A DNA stretch of 64,000 nucleotides from Paenibacillus helianthi (lineage in GTDB: Bacteria; Bacillota; Bacilli; Paenibacillales; Paenibacillaceae), in the NCBI RefSeq assembly GCF_001909055.1, contig NZ_LVWI01000035.1, positions 62,001 through 126,000 on the forward strand, written 5' to 3'. How positions within the stretch are numbered: the first letter of the stretch is position 1; every line of letters begins with the position of its first letter. This document shows positions 42,707 to 51,402 of this stretch, piece by piece. The position numbers and the translations under genes are program-made. Below the pieces are notes generated by a model. That model searched no databases and had not been told where the DNA came from. It saw only the letters and a program-made list of their open reading frames with translations.

Positions 42707-44020
42707 ATGAAGCTTAAATCCATGACCTTGACTGCCCTTTTGCTGGTCCTGGCCGTTATTGGCACCGCGTGCCGGGGGAGCAATAACCAAATTGTGAATG
42801 GCTCCGGCCCGGCAAGTGCCGCCGCAGAGCCGGGCCCTACTCTAAAGATCTTCAATTTCAAGGTCGAAATGGCCGAACAACTGGACACCCTGGTCAAACG
42901 GTATCAGGAGGAGACCGGCGTGAACATTGAAGTTGATACATGCGGCGGCGGCTGTGATTATAGTGCGGGACTCAAGACAAAGTTCAACTCCGGTGACAAG
43001 CCAGACATTTTTTTTGTGGCAGGCTATACCGATCTCGAGTTGTGGCAGGAGTATTTGGAAGATCTGTCCGACCAGCCATGGGTGGGCGATATGCTTGAAT
43101 TGGCCAAGCCGGCTATTACAAAAGACGGAAAGATTTACGGTATGCCGCTCGCCCTGGAGGGCTGGGGCTTCATTTATAACAAGGACCTGTTCCGACAAGC
43201 CGGCATCAATTCCACACCAGCCACGCTGACGCAGCTGCGGGAAGCGGCCGACAAGCTTAGGGCGGCCAACATCCGTCCTTTTGAGAATGGCTATGCGGAG
43301 TGGTGGGTTCTGGGGAATCATCTGCTAAACACCGCATTCGCCCAGCAGCCAGATCCGGTCGCATTTATTGAACGATTGAAGAATGGCCGCGCCGCTCTGA
43401 CGGACAATACGATATTTAAGGAATGGACAAGCCTGATAGATTTAACCGTCGAGTACGGCCAGCCCAATCCGCTGCAGACGGATTATTACACACAGGTTGC
43501 CAACTTTGCGAACGGACGCGCCGCCATGATGCAGCAGGGAACCTGGACGCAGCTGCAGCTCGACAAGCTCCACCCGAACCTCAATATCGGATTCCTGCCG
43601 ATGCCGATCAACGATGATGCCAAGGCCATGAACAAGCTTCCTGTTGGCGTTGCGAATTATTGGGTGGTGCTGAAGAACTCAAGAACAGAGGAAGAAGCCA
43701 AAGCCTTTCTACGGTGGCTCGTTTCTTCCGGCACCGGCCAGGCGTTCATCGTGGATGATGCCAAGCTCATTCCGGCGTTCCGAAGCATTCCGGCGACCGA
43801 AGCTCAGCTTGGTCCCTTGTCTGGAGAGATTCTGTCCTATATCAAGGAAGGCAAGACGCTCCCCTGGTTATGGCAGCTGTACCCCGGCTACGAAGCGAAC
43901 ACCTCGCAAATGGCCACGCAAATCCAGTCTTATATCGGCAAGAAGATCGGGAAAGAAAAAATGCTTCAGGAATTCCAGAACATCTGGGACGATATGTCGG
44001 CAAAAGAAGCAAGCGAATAG
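42707..44020 (+). CDS. Second sugar-binding lipoprotein of the GH172 operon
   Basis: The protein has 437 residues with lipobox VIGTAC. It is a family 1 binding protein (LKIFNFKVEMAEQLDTLVKR, GMPLALEGWGFIYNKDLFRQ, MMQQGTWTQLQLDKLHPNLN), only distantly similar to the binding protein at 38375. A weak hairpin and a 95-bp gap precede it, so it may be expressed at another level. It may deliver a different sugar to the same permeases or serve as ligand receptor for the kinase at 36339. It is closed by a terminator. Confidence 0.85.
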   Translation: MKLKSMTLTALLLVLAVIGTACRGSNNQIVNGSGPASAAAEPGPTLKIFNFKVEMAEQLDTLVKRYQEETGVNIEVDTCGGGCDYSAGLKTKFNSGDKPDIFFVAGYTDLELWQEYLEDLSDQPWVGDMLELAKPAITKDGKIYGMPLALEGWGFIYNKDLFRQAGINSTPATLTQLREAADKLRAANIRPFENGYAEWWVLGNHLLNTAFAQQPDPVAFIERLKNGRAALTDNTIFKEWTSLIDLTVEYGQPNPLQTDYYTQVANFANGRAAMMQQGTWTQLQLDKLHPNLNIGFLPMPINDDAKAMNKLPVGVANYWVVLKNSRTEEEAKAFLRWLVSSGTGQAFIVDDAKLIPAFRSIPATEAQLGPLSGEILSYIKEGKTLPWLWQLYPGYEANTSQMATQIQSYIGKKIGKEKMLQEFQNIWDDMSAKEASE

Positions 44021-44032
44021 CAGGGCTACAGA

Positions 44033-44075
44033 AGGGAGATTAACAGTTGTTCATAGCTGCTAATTTCCCTTTTTG
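44033..44075 (+). terminator. Terminator of the GH172 operon
   Basis: AAGGGAGATTAACAG pairs imperfectly with CTGCTAATTTCCCTT around a 10-nt loop, ending in TTTTTG. Confidence 0.75.
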
Positions 44076-44365
44076 TAACTACTTAATCCTTTCCGAGCAA
44101 GAACTTAGGGTCATCGAACAAAAGAAGCGGCTAACGGCGATATTGGAAAAGGCGAGGAGCCGATCAGCTTTTGCGTGCCACTTGGCGGGGAATTCCTTGT
44201 ACACCCATTTAAATCGCCGAACTCTCATTTAAGCAAACTTGGAGATATGGTGCTTCACCTTTATTTACAATCATCTATACATTCTGACAAATACCCAGTA
44301 AATTTCTGGCCTCACTTCTCGCTATGCTACTATTGGCTGGTACTTTCCCCTGTCCACGGATTTAT
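44076..44365 (+). other. Decayed sequence without an intact gene
   Basis: A short open stretch at 44138-44230 reads EEPISFCVPLGGEFLVHPFK and looks like a fragment of a former protein, but it has no start, no ribosome binding site and no recognisable family. Nothing else is seen. Confidence 0.3.
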
Positions 44366-44423
44366 AAAAACTTGCCGCTATTTGTGATACGGTTCACCGC
44401 GCTGTCTGTAATGACAAGTTTTT
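44366..44423 (+). repeat. Family 1 repeat, complete copy
   Basis: AAAAACTTGCCGCTAT and GTAATGACAAGTTTTT form the outer arms, with an intact ACGGT-TC-ACCGC inner hairpin. It lies 97 bp before the acetyltransferase gene. Confidence 0.85.
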
Positions 44424-44519
44424 CTGTACATCACTTGCAGTGTAAACAAAATAAAATTGTATTATTTATATTCATTTATATGTATAATTATAAAAAATAC
44501 AAATTACGGAGGTTTCGCT

Positions 44520-44969
44520 ATGTCAGCTTTAATAAGACCCGCAGCACTTGAAGATTTAAACGGGTTGACCGAATTGATGTATGATTATATCGTCGGCTTT
44601 TATCAAAATCCTGGTCCGCCTATCGATAAGGTCCATCATTTGATTCAAACTCTTTATGACACACAACAAGGTATCCAATTCGTTGCAGAAGAGAATGGCA
44701 GACTCATTGGTTTTGCTACACTCTATTTTACATTTAGCACTATGAAAGCAGATAAAATTGCTGTCATGAACGACCTCTTCGTCAAAGAAGCCTTTAGAGA
44801 TACAGAACTGGAATCTCAGCTCTACCTGACATGTAAAAATTATTGCGTAGATCAGGGATTCGCCAATATGACTTGGATAACATCAATCAATAACACACGA
44901 GCTCAATCTTTCTTCAATAAAATGAACGCGGTCCTAGGGAAGGATTGGGTCCATTTCTCCATTAACTAA
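44520..44969 (+). CDS. GNAT-family N-acetyltransferase
   Basis: The protein has 149 residues from MSALIRPAALEDLNGL, with GGAGG eight bases upstream; the longer frame lacks a signal. The GNAT fold is shown by the N-terminal IRPAALEDL strand and helix, FVAEENGRLIGFATLYFTFS, and VMNDLFVKEAFRDTELESQL where the acetyl-CoA loop should be. The Q/RxxGxG/A loop is weakly conserved (FRDTEL). The C-terminal strand pair includes FANMTWITSI. The gene is AT-richer than its neighbours and lies between two family 1 repeats, suggesting separate acquisition. The substrate is unknown. Confidence 0.8.
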   Translation: MSALIRPAALEDLNGLTELMYDYIVGFYQNPGPPIDKVHHLIQTLYDTQQGIQFVAEENGRLIGFATLYFTFSTMKADKIAVMNDLFVKEAFRDTELESQLYLTCKNYCVDQGFANMTWITSINNTRAQSFFNKMNAVLGKDWVHFSIN

Positions 44970-44990
44970 GCAGCTTGCATAGCGTGTACC

Positions 44991-45030
44991 CAAAAACTTG
45001 CCCCTACTTATGATACGGTTCACCGGAATG
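44991..45030 (+). repeat. Family 1 repeat, left half
   Basis: CAAAAACTTGCCCCTACTTA, then TGATACGGTTCACCG, is nearly identical to the copy at 34471. The right arm is missing. Confidence 0.8.
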
Positions 45031-45164
45031 CACCTTCAAATAAACTGCCTGTTAGATTAATGCCCTTTCCGGTCTAATATTTTTTTCTCTGTATACAATT
45101 TTATCCCCCTAATCTAGGACTTCATTTTATTTTTTAGTCTATTCGTATATTTTCTTTTAACAGC

Positions 45165-45210
45165 AAAAAGTGCCCCGCAACCCTAATTAGGGCTGGCAGG
45201 ACACTTTTTT
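45165..45210. terminator. Bidirectional terminator
   Basis: AAAAAGTG-CC pairs with GG-CACTTTTTT, with CCCTAATTAGGG as an inner palindrome. It ends the minus-strand arabinan operon. The remaining bases of the gap are AT-rich and featureless. Confidence 0.75.
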
Positions 45211-45265
45211 CACTTTGCCTAATAGCTATTCATATACCAATGTTATGATACCTACATCTGCTTCC

Positions 45266-46228
45266 TTACTTCCCGCCATCCTTCACCGGCACTCCGAAAT
45301 TCGGCGTGCCGTCTTCATTCCACTCCAGCACCTGGGCGCGGGTATGGCGGTTCGGATCATAGAGCGGGTCTCCGGTGATCTCCTTGTAATTACGCGCATG
45401 GTAGATCAGCACATCTTCCCCATTTTCGTTAACCGTGAAGCTATTGTGACCCGGACCATATTGTCCGTTCACTTCACTGGTCTGGAATACAGGCTCAGGG
45501 TGTTTGTTCCAGGAAGCGGCATCCAGCAGATCGCTGTCTTCGTCAGCTGTCAGCAGCCCCATGCAGTAATTATGGTCCGTGGCGCTGGCCGAGAAGCTCA
45601 TGAAGATTTTGCCGCCCCGTTTCAGTACGGCCGCACCTTCGTTGACACTGAATCCGATAATTTCCCATTGATGCTCCGGTTTGGATATCATGGTCTGCGG
45701 GCCTTTCAGTGTCCACGAATTCTCCATCTCTGAAATGTACAGGTTGGAATTCCCCGGAATATCCGGGTCCTTCTGTGCCCATACATAGTAGAGCACTCCC
45801 TTGTGCTGGAAGGTTGTTGCGTCCAGAGCGAACGACTCCCAGGCTGTCTTCACCTGGCCCTTCTCCACCCAGTGTCCCTCCAGCGGATTCGCGGATTCGT
45901 TCTCCAGTGCGTACATACGGTGATCGAACAGCCCTTCCTTGGTCTCCGTAGTCCGGGCAGCCGCGAAGTAAATGTACCACTTGCCTTGAATATAATGGAT
46001 CTCGGGAGCCCAGATGTTGGCACTGAGCGGCCCGGTCTCATGTTTGCGCCAGGCCACAGCAGGTACGGCATCCCGGAGGCCTTCAATGGTTTTGGCCCGC
46101 CGTACTTCAATCCGGTCGTATTCCGGCACCGAAGCCGTGAAGTAATAATAACCATCCGTATGCTTATAGACCCAAGGATCCGCACGCTGCTCCACAAGCG
46201 GATTGCTGTATTCTCTATTCCTACTCAT
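45266..46228 (-). CDS. GH43 alpha-L-arabinofuranosidase / arabinanase-type hydrolase
   Basis: The protein has 320 residues without a signal peptide. The five-bladed beta-propeller motifs of GH43 are visible: the catalytic-base Asp in QRADPWVYKH, ANIWAPEIHYIQGKWYIYFA, and the acid Glu likely in FSVNEGAAVLKRGGK. It should remove arabinofuranosyl units from imported arabino-oligosaccharides. It is last in the operon after GH51, 25 bp away. Exact linkage specificity cannot be read. Confidence 0.88.
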   Translation of the reverse strand: MSRNREYSNPLVEQRADPWVYKHTDGYYYFTASVPEYDRIEVRRAKTIEGLRDAVPAVAWRKHETGPLSANIWAPEIHYIQGKWYIYFAAARTTETKEGLFDHRMYALENESANPLEGHWVEKGQVKTAWESFALDATTFQHKGVLYYVWAQKDPDIPGNSNLYISEMENSWTLKGPQTMISKPEHQWEIIGFSVNEGAAVLKRGGKIFMSFSASATDHNYCMGLLTADEDSDLLDAASWNKHPEPVFQTSEVNGQYGPGHNSFTVNENGEDVLIYHARNYKEITGDPLYDPNRHTRAQVLEWNEDGTPNFGVPVKDGGK

Positions 46229-46253
46229 AATGTTTCTCCTTTATATCGTTCTT

Positions 46254-47732
46254 TTACTCCAGGGTAAGGACAACAACCGATGCCGGAGGCAGCTGGCAGT
46301 CCAGCACTCCGTCCTTCAGTGCAGCCTCCGTGAAAGGAGCCGTACCTACAGTTTCCGGTGCTTCGAAGGTATTGTGGGCATTCAGGTCAGAATGGGTCAG
46401 AATCTGGCCCGATACGCTTCCTGCCGAAGTGCCGATCATCTCAATGCTTAGGCTGGCACTGTCCGCATGGCTGATGTTGCAGAGCGAAATGTAAATCTTG
46501 CCGGCAGCATCCCGGGAAGCAGACACGCTTACCTGAGGCAGAGACTCTCCGCCCATGCTGTACACCGGACTCTCAAAAGCCACCTCAAGCAGCTCGTTAT
46601 CCTGATGCACCTTGTACATCTCAAAGACGTGATAAGTAGGCGTAAGCAGCATTTTATCGCCTTCGGTTAAGATCAGCGCCTGCAATACGTTGACCATTTG
46701 TGCAATGTTCGCCATTTGCACCCGTTTACTGTGATTCTGGAAAATATTCAGGTGAATCCCGGCCACGAGCCCGTCACGCAGTGTATTCTGCTGATACAAG
46801 AACCCCGGATTCGTTCCCGGTTCACTGAGGAACCAGGTTCCCCATTCATCTATAATCAATCCTACCCGCTGCTCCGGATCATATTTGTCCATGATCGCTG
46901 AATGCCGGGTAATCAGCTCGTCCATATGGAGGGATTTCTTCATCGTTTCGAACCATTCGCCTTGATCGAAGCCGAGTGCATAACGCTTCTCTTCCCAGCT
47001 TCCCGGAATCGTGTAAGAATGCAGGCTCAGACCATCCATAAACCGTCCGGCTTCGCGCATCAGCACTTCCGTCCAGTTATAGTCGTCCACGTTAGCGCCT
47101 CCGGCGATTTTGTAGAGCTTGTTGTCACCATAATTACGCGCATACGTCTGGTATTGGCGATACAGGTCGGCATAATATTCCGGACGCATGTTGCCTCCGC
47201 AGCCCCAGTTCTCATTCCCGACGCCAAAATATTTCAGTGCCCACGGTTGTTCCCGCCCATTCTCGGCCCGCAATCCTGCCATGGGAGATTCGCCGTCAAA
47301 GGTCATATACTCCACCCATTCGGACATCTCCTGAACAGTGCCGCTGCCGACATTACCGCAAATATACGGTTCACATTCCAGCAGCTCACAGAGCCGGAAG
47401 AATTCATGCGTGCCAAAATGGTTGTTCTCGACTACGCCGCCCCAGTGGGTGTTGATCATCCGCTTGCGCGTTTCGGGAAGGCCGATGCCGTCCTTCCAGT
47501 GATACTCATCGGCGAAGCAGCCGCCCGGCCAGCGAAGCACGGGAATATCCAGCTTGCGCAGCGCAGCTATGACATCATTGCGGATACCATCCGTATTGGG
47601 AATGGGAGAATCTTCACCCACCCAAATCCCTTCATAGATACATCTGCCGAGATGTTCGGCAAAGTGCCCGTAGATATTTTTATTGATTGTACTTTTGGGC
47701 AGATCTGATAGAATTCTCATCTTCACAGTCAT
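46254..47732 (-). CDS. abfA: GH51 alpha-N-arabinofuranosidase
   Basis: The protein has 492 residues, with AAGGAGAG before ATG and no signal peptide, so it is cytoplasmic. The acid/base Glu174 is in [13 protein letters not shown] and the nucleophile Glu296 in [10 protein letters not shown]; the N-terminal [20 protein letters not shown] is also typical of GH51. It cleaves terminal alpha-L-arabinofuranose from arabino-oligosaccharides, releasing arabinose. It sits between the permease genes and GH43 in a minus-strand operon. Confidence 0.95.
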   Translation of the reverse strand: MTVKMRILSDLPKSTINKNIYGHFAEHLGRCIYEGIWVGEDSPIPNTDGIRNDVIAALRKLDIPVLRWPGGCFADEYHWKDGIGLPETRKRMINTHWGGVVENNHFGTHEFFRLCELLECEPYICGNVGSGTVQEMSEWVEYMTFDGESPMAGLRAENGREQPWALKYFGVGNENWGCGGNMRPEYYADLYRQYQTYARNYGDNKLYKIAGGANVDDYNWTEVLMREAGRFMDGLSLHSYTIPGSWEEKRYALGFDQGEWFETMKKSLHMDELITRHSAIMDKYDPEQRVGLIIDEWGTWFLSEPGTNPGFLYQQNTLRDGLVAGIHLNIFQNHSKRVQMANIAQMVNVLQALILTEGDKMLLTPTYHVFEMYKVHQDNELLEVAFESPVYSMGGESLPQVSVSASRDAAGKIYISLCNISHADSASLSIEMIGTSAGSVSGQILTHSDLNAHNTFEAPETVGTAPFTEAALKDGVLDCQLPPASVVVLTLE

Positions 47733-47764
47733 TGTTTCTCTCTCCTTACCCGTTCTCTATTTAC

Positions 47765-48676
47765 TTAACCCTTAATACCTGAATTCAGATTGATCGATTG
47801 GACAAAGTATTTCTGTGCGAACATAAACAACAGCAAGGTTGGAATAATCGCCAAGACCGCTGAACCCATCAACTGCCCGATCATACGGTAATTTCCATAA
47901 ATGTCCTGAAGCAATAACAGCCCCGCAGTAACCGGCATTTTATCCACATCCGTAAACACGATTACAGGCCACAAAAAGTCATTCCATGATCCGGTGAAGG
48001 AGAACAAGGCGCATACGATCAATACAGGTTTGACGAGAGGCATAATAATCGAGAAATAAATCCGGAAATGTCCTGCACCGTCCACGTGAGCGGATTCATC
48101 AAGGTCCTTCGGAATTCCGTTCATAAACTGTCTGACCAGAAAGATATTACCCATGCCTGCCAGTCCCGGGATAATCATCGCCCACGAGGTGTTGACCCAG
48201 CCTAACGCGTCAATAATTTTGTAGGAAGGGATCAGATTCACCACGCCAGGGAAAAACGAGATGCCTAGCAAAGTGAAAAAGAGTGTATCTCTGCCTTTAA
48301 ATTTCATCCGTGAGTAGCCATAACCGGTAATGGAAATAACTACAACCACAAAAAGAGTATGCATCGTTGCAATGAATAACGAGTTCATCAGCCAACGCAG
48401 TATAGGAGCGGTTGAGGTATTATCCAGAATTGCGGTATAGTTTTCAAGAATCCATTTTTTAGGGAATAATCTAAATCCGGAAGAGACTACCTCTGACTGT
48501 GACCGGAAGGAAGTCGTGATGCCAAAAATAACCGGAATGATCCAAATAATACAAAGCACGATCAAAAACAAGTAAGATACATATTTCGAGATGCTGATCC
48601 CCGAGGCTTTTCCTTTCACTGCCTGTTCTTTGACGCGGGGACGTTTATCGTATTGCTGCGTCATCTGATTGGACAT
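47765..48676 (-). CDS. Arabino-oligosaccharide ABC permease (MalG/AraQ type)
   Basis: The protein has 303 residues with a charged N-terminal tail and six helices. The EAA loop is LDESAHVDGAGHFRIYFSII. The C terminus ends SINLNSGIKG, typical of MalG-like permeases. It partners the permease encoded just upstream. Confidence 0.9.
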   Translation of the reverse strand: MSNQMTQQYDKRPRVKEQAVKGKASGISISKYVSYLFLIVLCIIWIIPVIFGITTSFRSQSEVVSSGFRLFPKKWILENYTAILDNTSTAPILRWLMNSLFIATMHTLFVVVVISITGYGYSRMKFKGRDTLFFTLLGISFFPGVVNLIPSYKIIDALGWVNTSWAMIIPGLAGMGNIFLVRQFMNGIPKDLDESAHVDGAGHFRIYFSIIMPLVKPVLIVCALFSFTGSWNDFLWPVIVFTDVDKMPVTAGLLLLQDIYGNYRMIGQLMGSAVLAIIPTLLLFMFAQKYFVQSINLNSGIKG

Positions 48677-48730
48677 ACGGGTACACCTGCCTTTTTAAAT
48701 TCCACTTTGGGTTCCTTGCCATATCGTAAA

Positions 48731-49615
48731 TTAAGCCGCATTCCGGTTCATTACATAATATTGCAGAGCCGAGATGGCCAGGATAACCAATCCAAGCAAT
48801 ACAGCCATAGCCGAAGCCATACCCGCAATGGACTCCCCATTACCGAATGCCAGTTGGCGGATATACATCATGAGTACATGTGTACTTTGGCGTGGTCCTC
48901 CGTCAGTCATCATCAAAGGCTGCCCGAATACGTTGAAAGCCCCGGCAGTTGTCATAACAAAGGTGTAAATCAGCGGGAAACGGATCGAAGGTAGCGTAAT
49001 ACTCGTAAATCGTCGTATCGTTCCGGCTCCGTCCATCTCTGCCGATTCATACAAATCCTGCGATACACCGCTGATAGAGGCACGGTAAATAATCATGTTG
49101 CCGCCGACCCCACCCCAGATCGTGATGATAATAACGAGGATCCAGGCATAAGGCTGGTGCGCCGGCCAGGAAACATTCGAACCAAAGACATTGCCGGCCA
49201 TCCCCAGTTGCTTGTTGAAGAGCAGCAGCCAAATCAGCGCCCCTGCAGATATGGAGATTAAGCCTGGAACGTAAATAATCGATTGGATCAGGCTTTTCCC
49301 TTTGACTTTTTTGTGTTCAAGCGCCACCGCAACAAGCAATGGAATAATGATTAACAGCGGAACACTCAGCAGGACGAATATAAACGTGTTCTTAAGGCCG
49401 TTATTAAATTGCGTATGGAAGGTCGATTTGCTGTCAAAAAGAATAGTTCTATAGTTATCCAACCCTACCCAGACCGGTTCGTTCATCAAATTCCATTTGG
49501 TGAACGAAGCATAAATCCCGTAGAATGTCGGCAGCAAAATAAAAACAACAAACAGGATAACATGTGGACCGACAAAGAAGGCAGGCGCGAGATTCAGTTT
49601 CTTTTTCATAGGCAT
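48731..49615 (-). CDS. Arabino-oligosaccharide ABC permease (MalF/AraP type)
   Basis: The protein has 294 residues, with AAGGAG six bases before ATG. It has six helices, and the EAA loop is YESAEMDGAGTIRRFTSITL. It lies between the binding-protein gene and the second permease gene. Assignment to arabino-oligosaccharides rests on the downstream GH51 and GH43 genes. Confidence 0.9.
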   Translation of the reverse strand: MPMKKKLNLAPAFFVGPHVILFVVFILLPTFYGIYASFTKWNLMNEPVWVGLDNYRTILFDSKSTFHTQFNNGLKNTFIFVLLSVPLLIIIPLLVAVALEHKKVKGKSLIQSIIYVPGLISISAGALIWLLLFNKQLGMAGNVFGSNVSWPAHQPYAWILVIIITIWGGVGGNMIIYRASISGVSQDLYESAEMDGAGTIRRFTSITLPSIRFPLIYTFVMTTAGAFNVFGQPLMMTDGGPRQSTHVLMMYIRQLAFGNGESIAGMASAMAVLLGLVILAISALQYYVMNRNAA

Positions 49616-49689
49616 TCATTTCTCCTTTGACATGAAGCAATGTTCCGGATTACGGCCCATTGCTTCATGCTATCATTTCCGCTATTCTG

Positions 49690-50934
49690 TTATTTTGCTG
49701 CTCCGCTAGTTCCTTCGGTGATTTTGTCTTCAACAAATTTCTGCATGGTCTGCAGGGTTTCATCGATGTCTACATTACCGCGTACAATGTCCCCGCAATA
49801 CGTATCTACAGCTTCTGCAATGTACGGATAGTATTCATAGGTGTAAATGTACAGGGATTTAATTTCTTTTTCACTGGAAGTGAAGAAGGACTGCATATAG
49901 TTCTTGAATTCAGGGCTTTCATTGACTTGCTTACTGGCTACGATCTGTCCTGCTTTAGCCCACTCGATTGAATTCTCGCGGATAAATTCCAGGAATTTGC
50001 CGATGCCCGCTACTTTTTCTTCGGATCTGTCTTTATTCTTCATCATTGTGAACAAGTGGGAGGACGATCTGTTGGTAAACTTATCTGGTGTTGGCGAATA
50101 TACATTCGTTACTCCAAAATTCAAGCCTTCTACCTTTGCATGTGCAGTAGAACTCCAAGTACCGTCTGTGGAGAACAATACGTTGCCTGATTGGAACATC
50201 AGGTATCCGTCTTCACCAAAAGGGGTCATCAGTCCCGCATCGTTGATTTTTTTCACATCCTCGAAGGCCTGCTTCATTACTGGAGTGTTAACGGCTGGTT
50301 TGCCATTCTCCTGAATATCTCCACCCAGGTTCTGGATCTGTGCCAGGATAACCCAGCCCAGCAGTGCATCATTAACGACGTAGTCGCCTTCAGCCAGCTT
50401 TCCTTTTAAGGAGAGCATTTCATCAATGGTTACCACATTATCATCAAGGAACGATTCAGCACCATATTTCTTAAGCAGATCCTTGTTGTAGTACATTACG
50501 TTACTGTGGATATCAAGAGGAACTGTATATTGAGTACCGTTAATTGTGCCTGTCGACCATGCTTGCGGCAGATAATTCTCCTGTTTGATCTCAGGCTGTG
50601 CAGCGGTTACGGCTGTCATAGGCTCAAGTACACCCTGCTTGACATAGCCGGGAACACGGTCCGCATGAATAATGGTTAAGTCCGGAACACCTTTGCCGGA
50701 GTTAAGTACCGTGGACAGCTTGGTGTACATATCGGAGGTGATTACATGTTTCACTTTAATCTCAGGATTGGTGGCATTGTAATCCTTTACAAGTTGATCC
50801 ATATAGGCACCGTCGTCACCAGTAAGCGGCGTCCAGAACGTAATTGTCTTTGAATTATCTTTTCCGCACCCCGCCAATACTGTTGATAACATTAGAACAA
50901 GCGTTAATACTGAAAGCCCCCATTTTTTCTTCAC
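49690..50934 (-). CDS. Arabino-oligosaccharide-binding lipoprotein
   Basis: The protein has 414 residues and starts at GTG with GGAGG eight bases upstream. The lipobox is TVLAGCGK. The family 1 solute-binding fold follows (ITFWTPLTGDDGAYMDQLVK, VPLDIHSNVMYYNKDLLKKY). It is first in the operon binding protein, permease, permease, GH51, GH43. It should capture arabinan fragments for uptake. No ATPase gene is present. Confidence 0.9.
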   Translation of the reverse strand: MKKKWGLSVLTLVLMLSTVLAGCGKDNSKTITFWTPLTGDDGAYMDQLVKDYNATNPEIKVKHVITSDMYTKLSTVLNSGKGVPDLTIIHADRVPGYVKQGVLEPMTAVTAAQPEIKQENYLPQAWSTGTINGTQYTVPLDIHSNVMYYNKDLLKKYGAESFLDDNVVTIDEMLSLKGKLAEGDYVVNDALLGWVILAQIQNLGGDIQENGKPAVNTPVMKQAFEDVKKINDAGLMTPFGEDGYLMFQSGNVLFSTDGTWSSTAHAKVEGLNFGVTNVYSPTPDKFTNRSSSHLFTMMKNKDRSEEKVAGIGKFLEFIRENSIEWAKAGQIVASKQVNESPEFKNYMQSFFTSSEKEIKSLYIYTYEYYPYIAEAVDTYCGDIVRGNVDIDETLQTMQKFVEDKITEGTSGAAK

Positions 50935-51090
50935 ACTTTCTCCTCCTAATGAAATAATTTTAGTGAATCATCTACAAAAATGTTTTTGCAAACAATTAAC
51001 TCTTCCCTCTTCGCAGGCTGTGCCTTTTTGATGTGGCTGACAGCCGCTTCTTCTTTCACATCTTCATTAAATAATTAAAAAACATTTGAA

Positions 51091-51138
51091 TGTATTCGCT
51101 TACAGTTATAAAATAACATACAAGAGGTACCTTGTAAA
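51091..51138 (-). promoter_or_regulatory. Promoter and cre site of the arabinan operon
   Basis: TTTACA (51138-51133), a 17-nt spacer and TATTTT (51115-51110) read toward the operon. TGTAAGCGAATACA (51104-51091), a close cre match, covers the expected start of transcription and would give CcpA repression. The leader to the GTG is about 165 nt long. Confidence 0.7.
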
Positions 51139-51286
51139 CAAATTTGTCTAAACCTATTCATATGTATTCAAAACAAAATGCAAAACAAAGCTTTTTCGTG
51201 ATATAAAATCCCTTTTCACCCCCATTTTCATGGAATTACCTTTAGTAATTCATGAATATAAGGTACAAATTAGTTTGAAACAAACT
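51138..51286. promoter_or_regulatory. Candidate operators of the arabinan regulator
   Basis: AGTTTG-AAA-CAAACT (51272-51286) is a perfect inverted repeat. ACAAATTTGT (51138-51147) is a second palindrome touching the -35 box of the operon, and several AAACAAA half-sites lie nearby. The 468-bp divergent region otherwise holds no gene. These are the best candidates for binding by the winged-helix regulator encoded at 51403. Confidence 0.5.
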
Positions 51287-51402
51287 TAATTTTTAAACAA
51301 ATAGACAAATAACTGGAGAATACTTCCCTTTTCAGGTTAATTAGTTTATAATTTTATAAAACAGTTTTGATAATGACGTCTGCGGAAGAAGGTACAGTAA
51401 TC

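Noticed and set aside
38375..44020. Assignment of the transporter to a named sugar
   Set aside because: GH172 members act on both difructose anhydrides and arabinofuranosyl sugars. Nothing in the sequence separates these, so no substrate-specific gene symbols were given.
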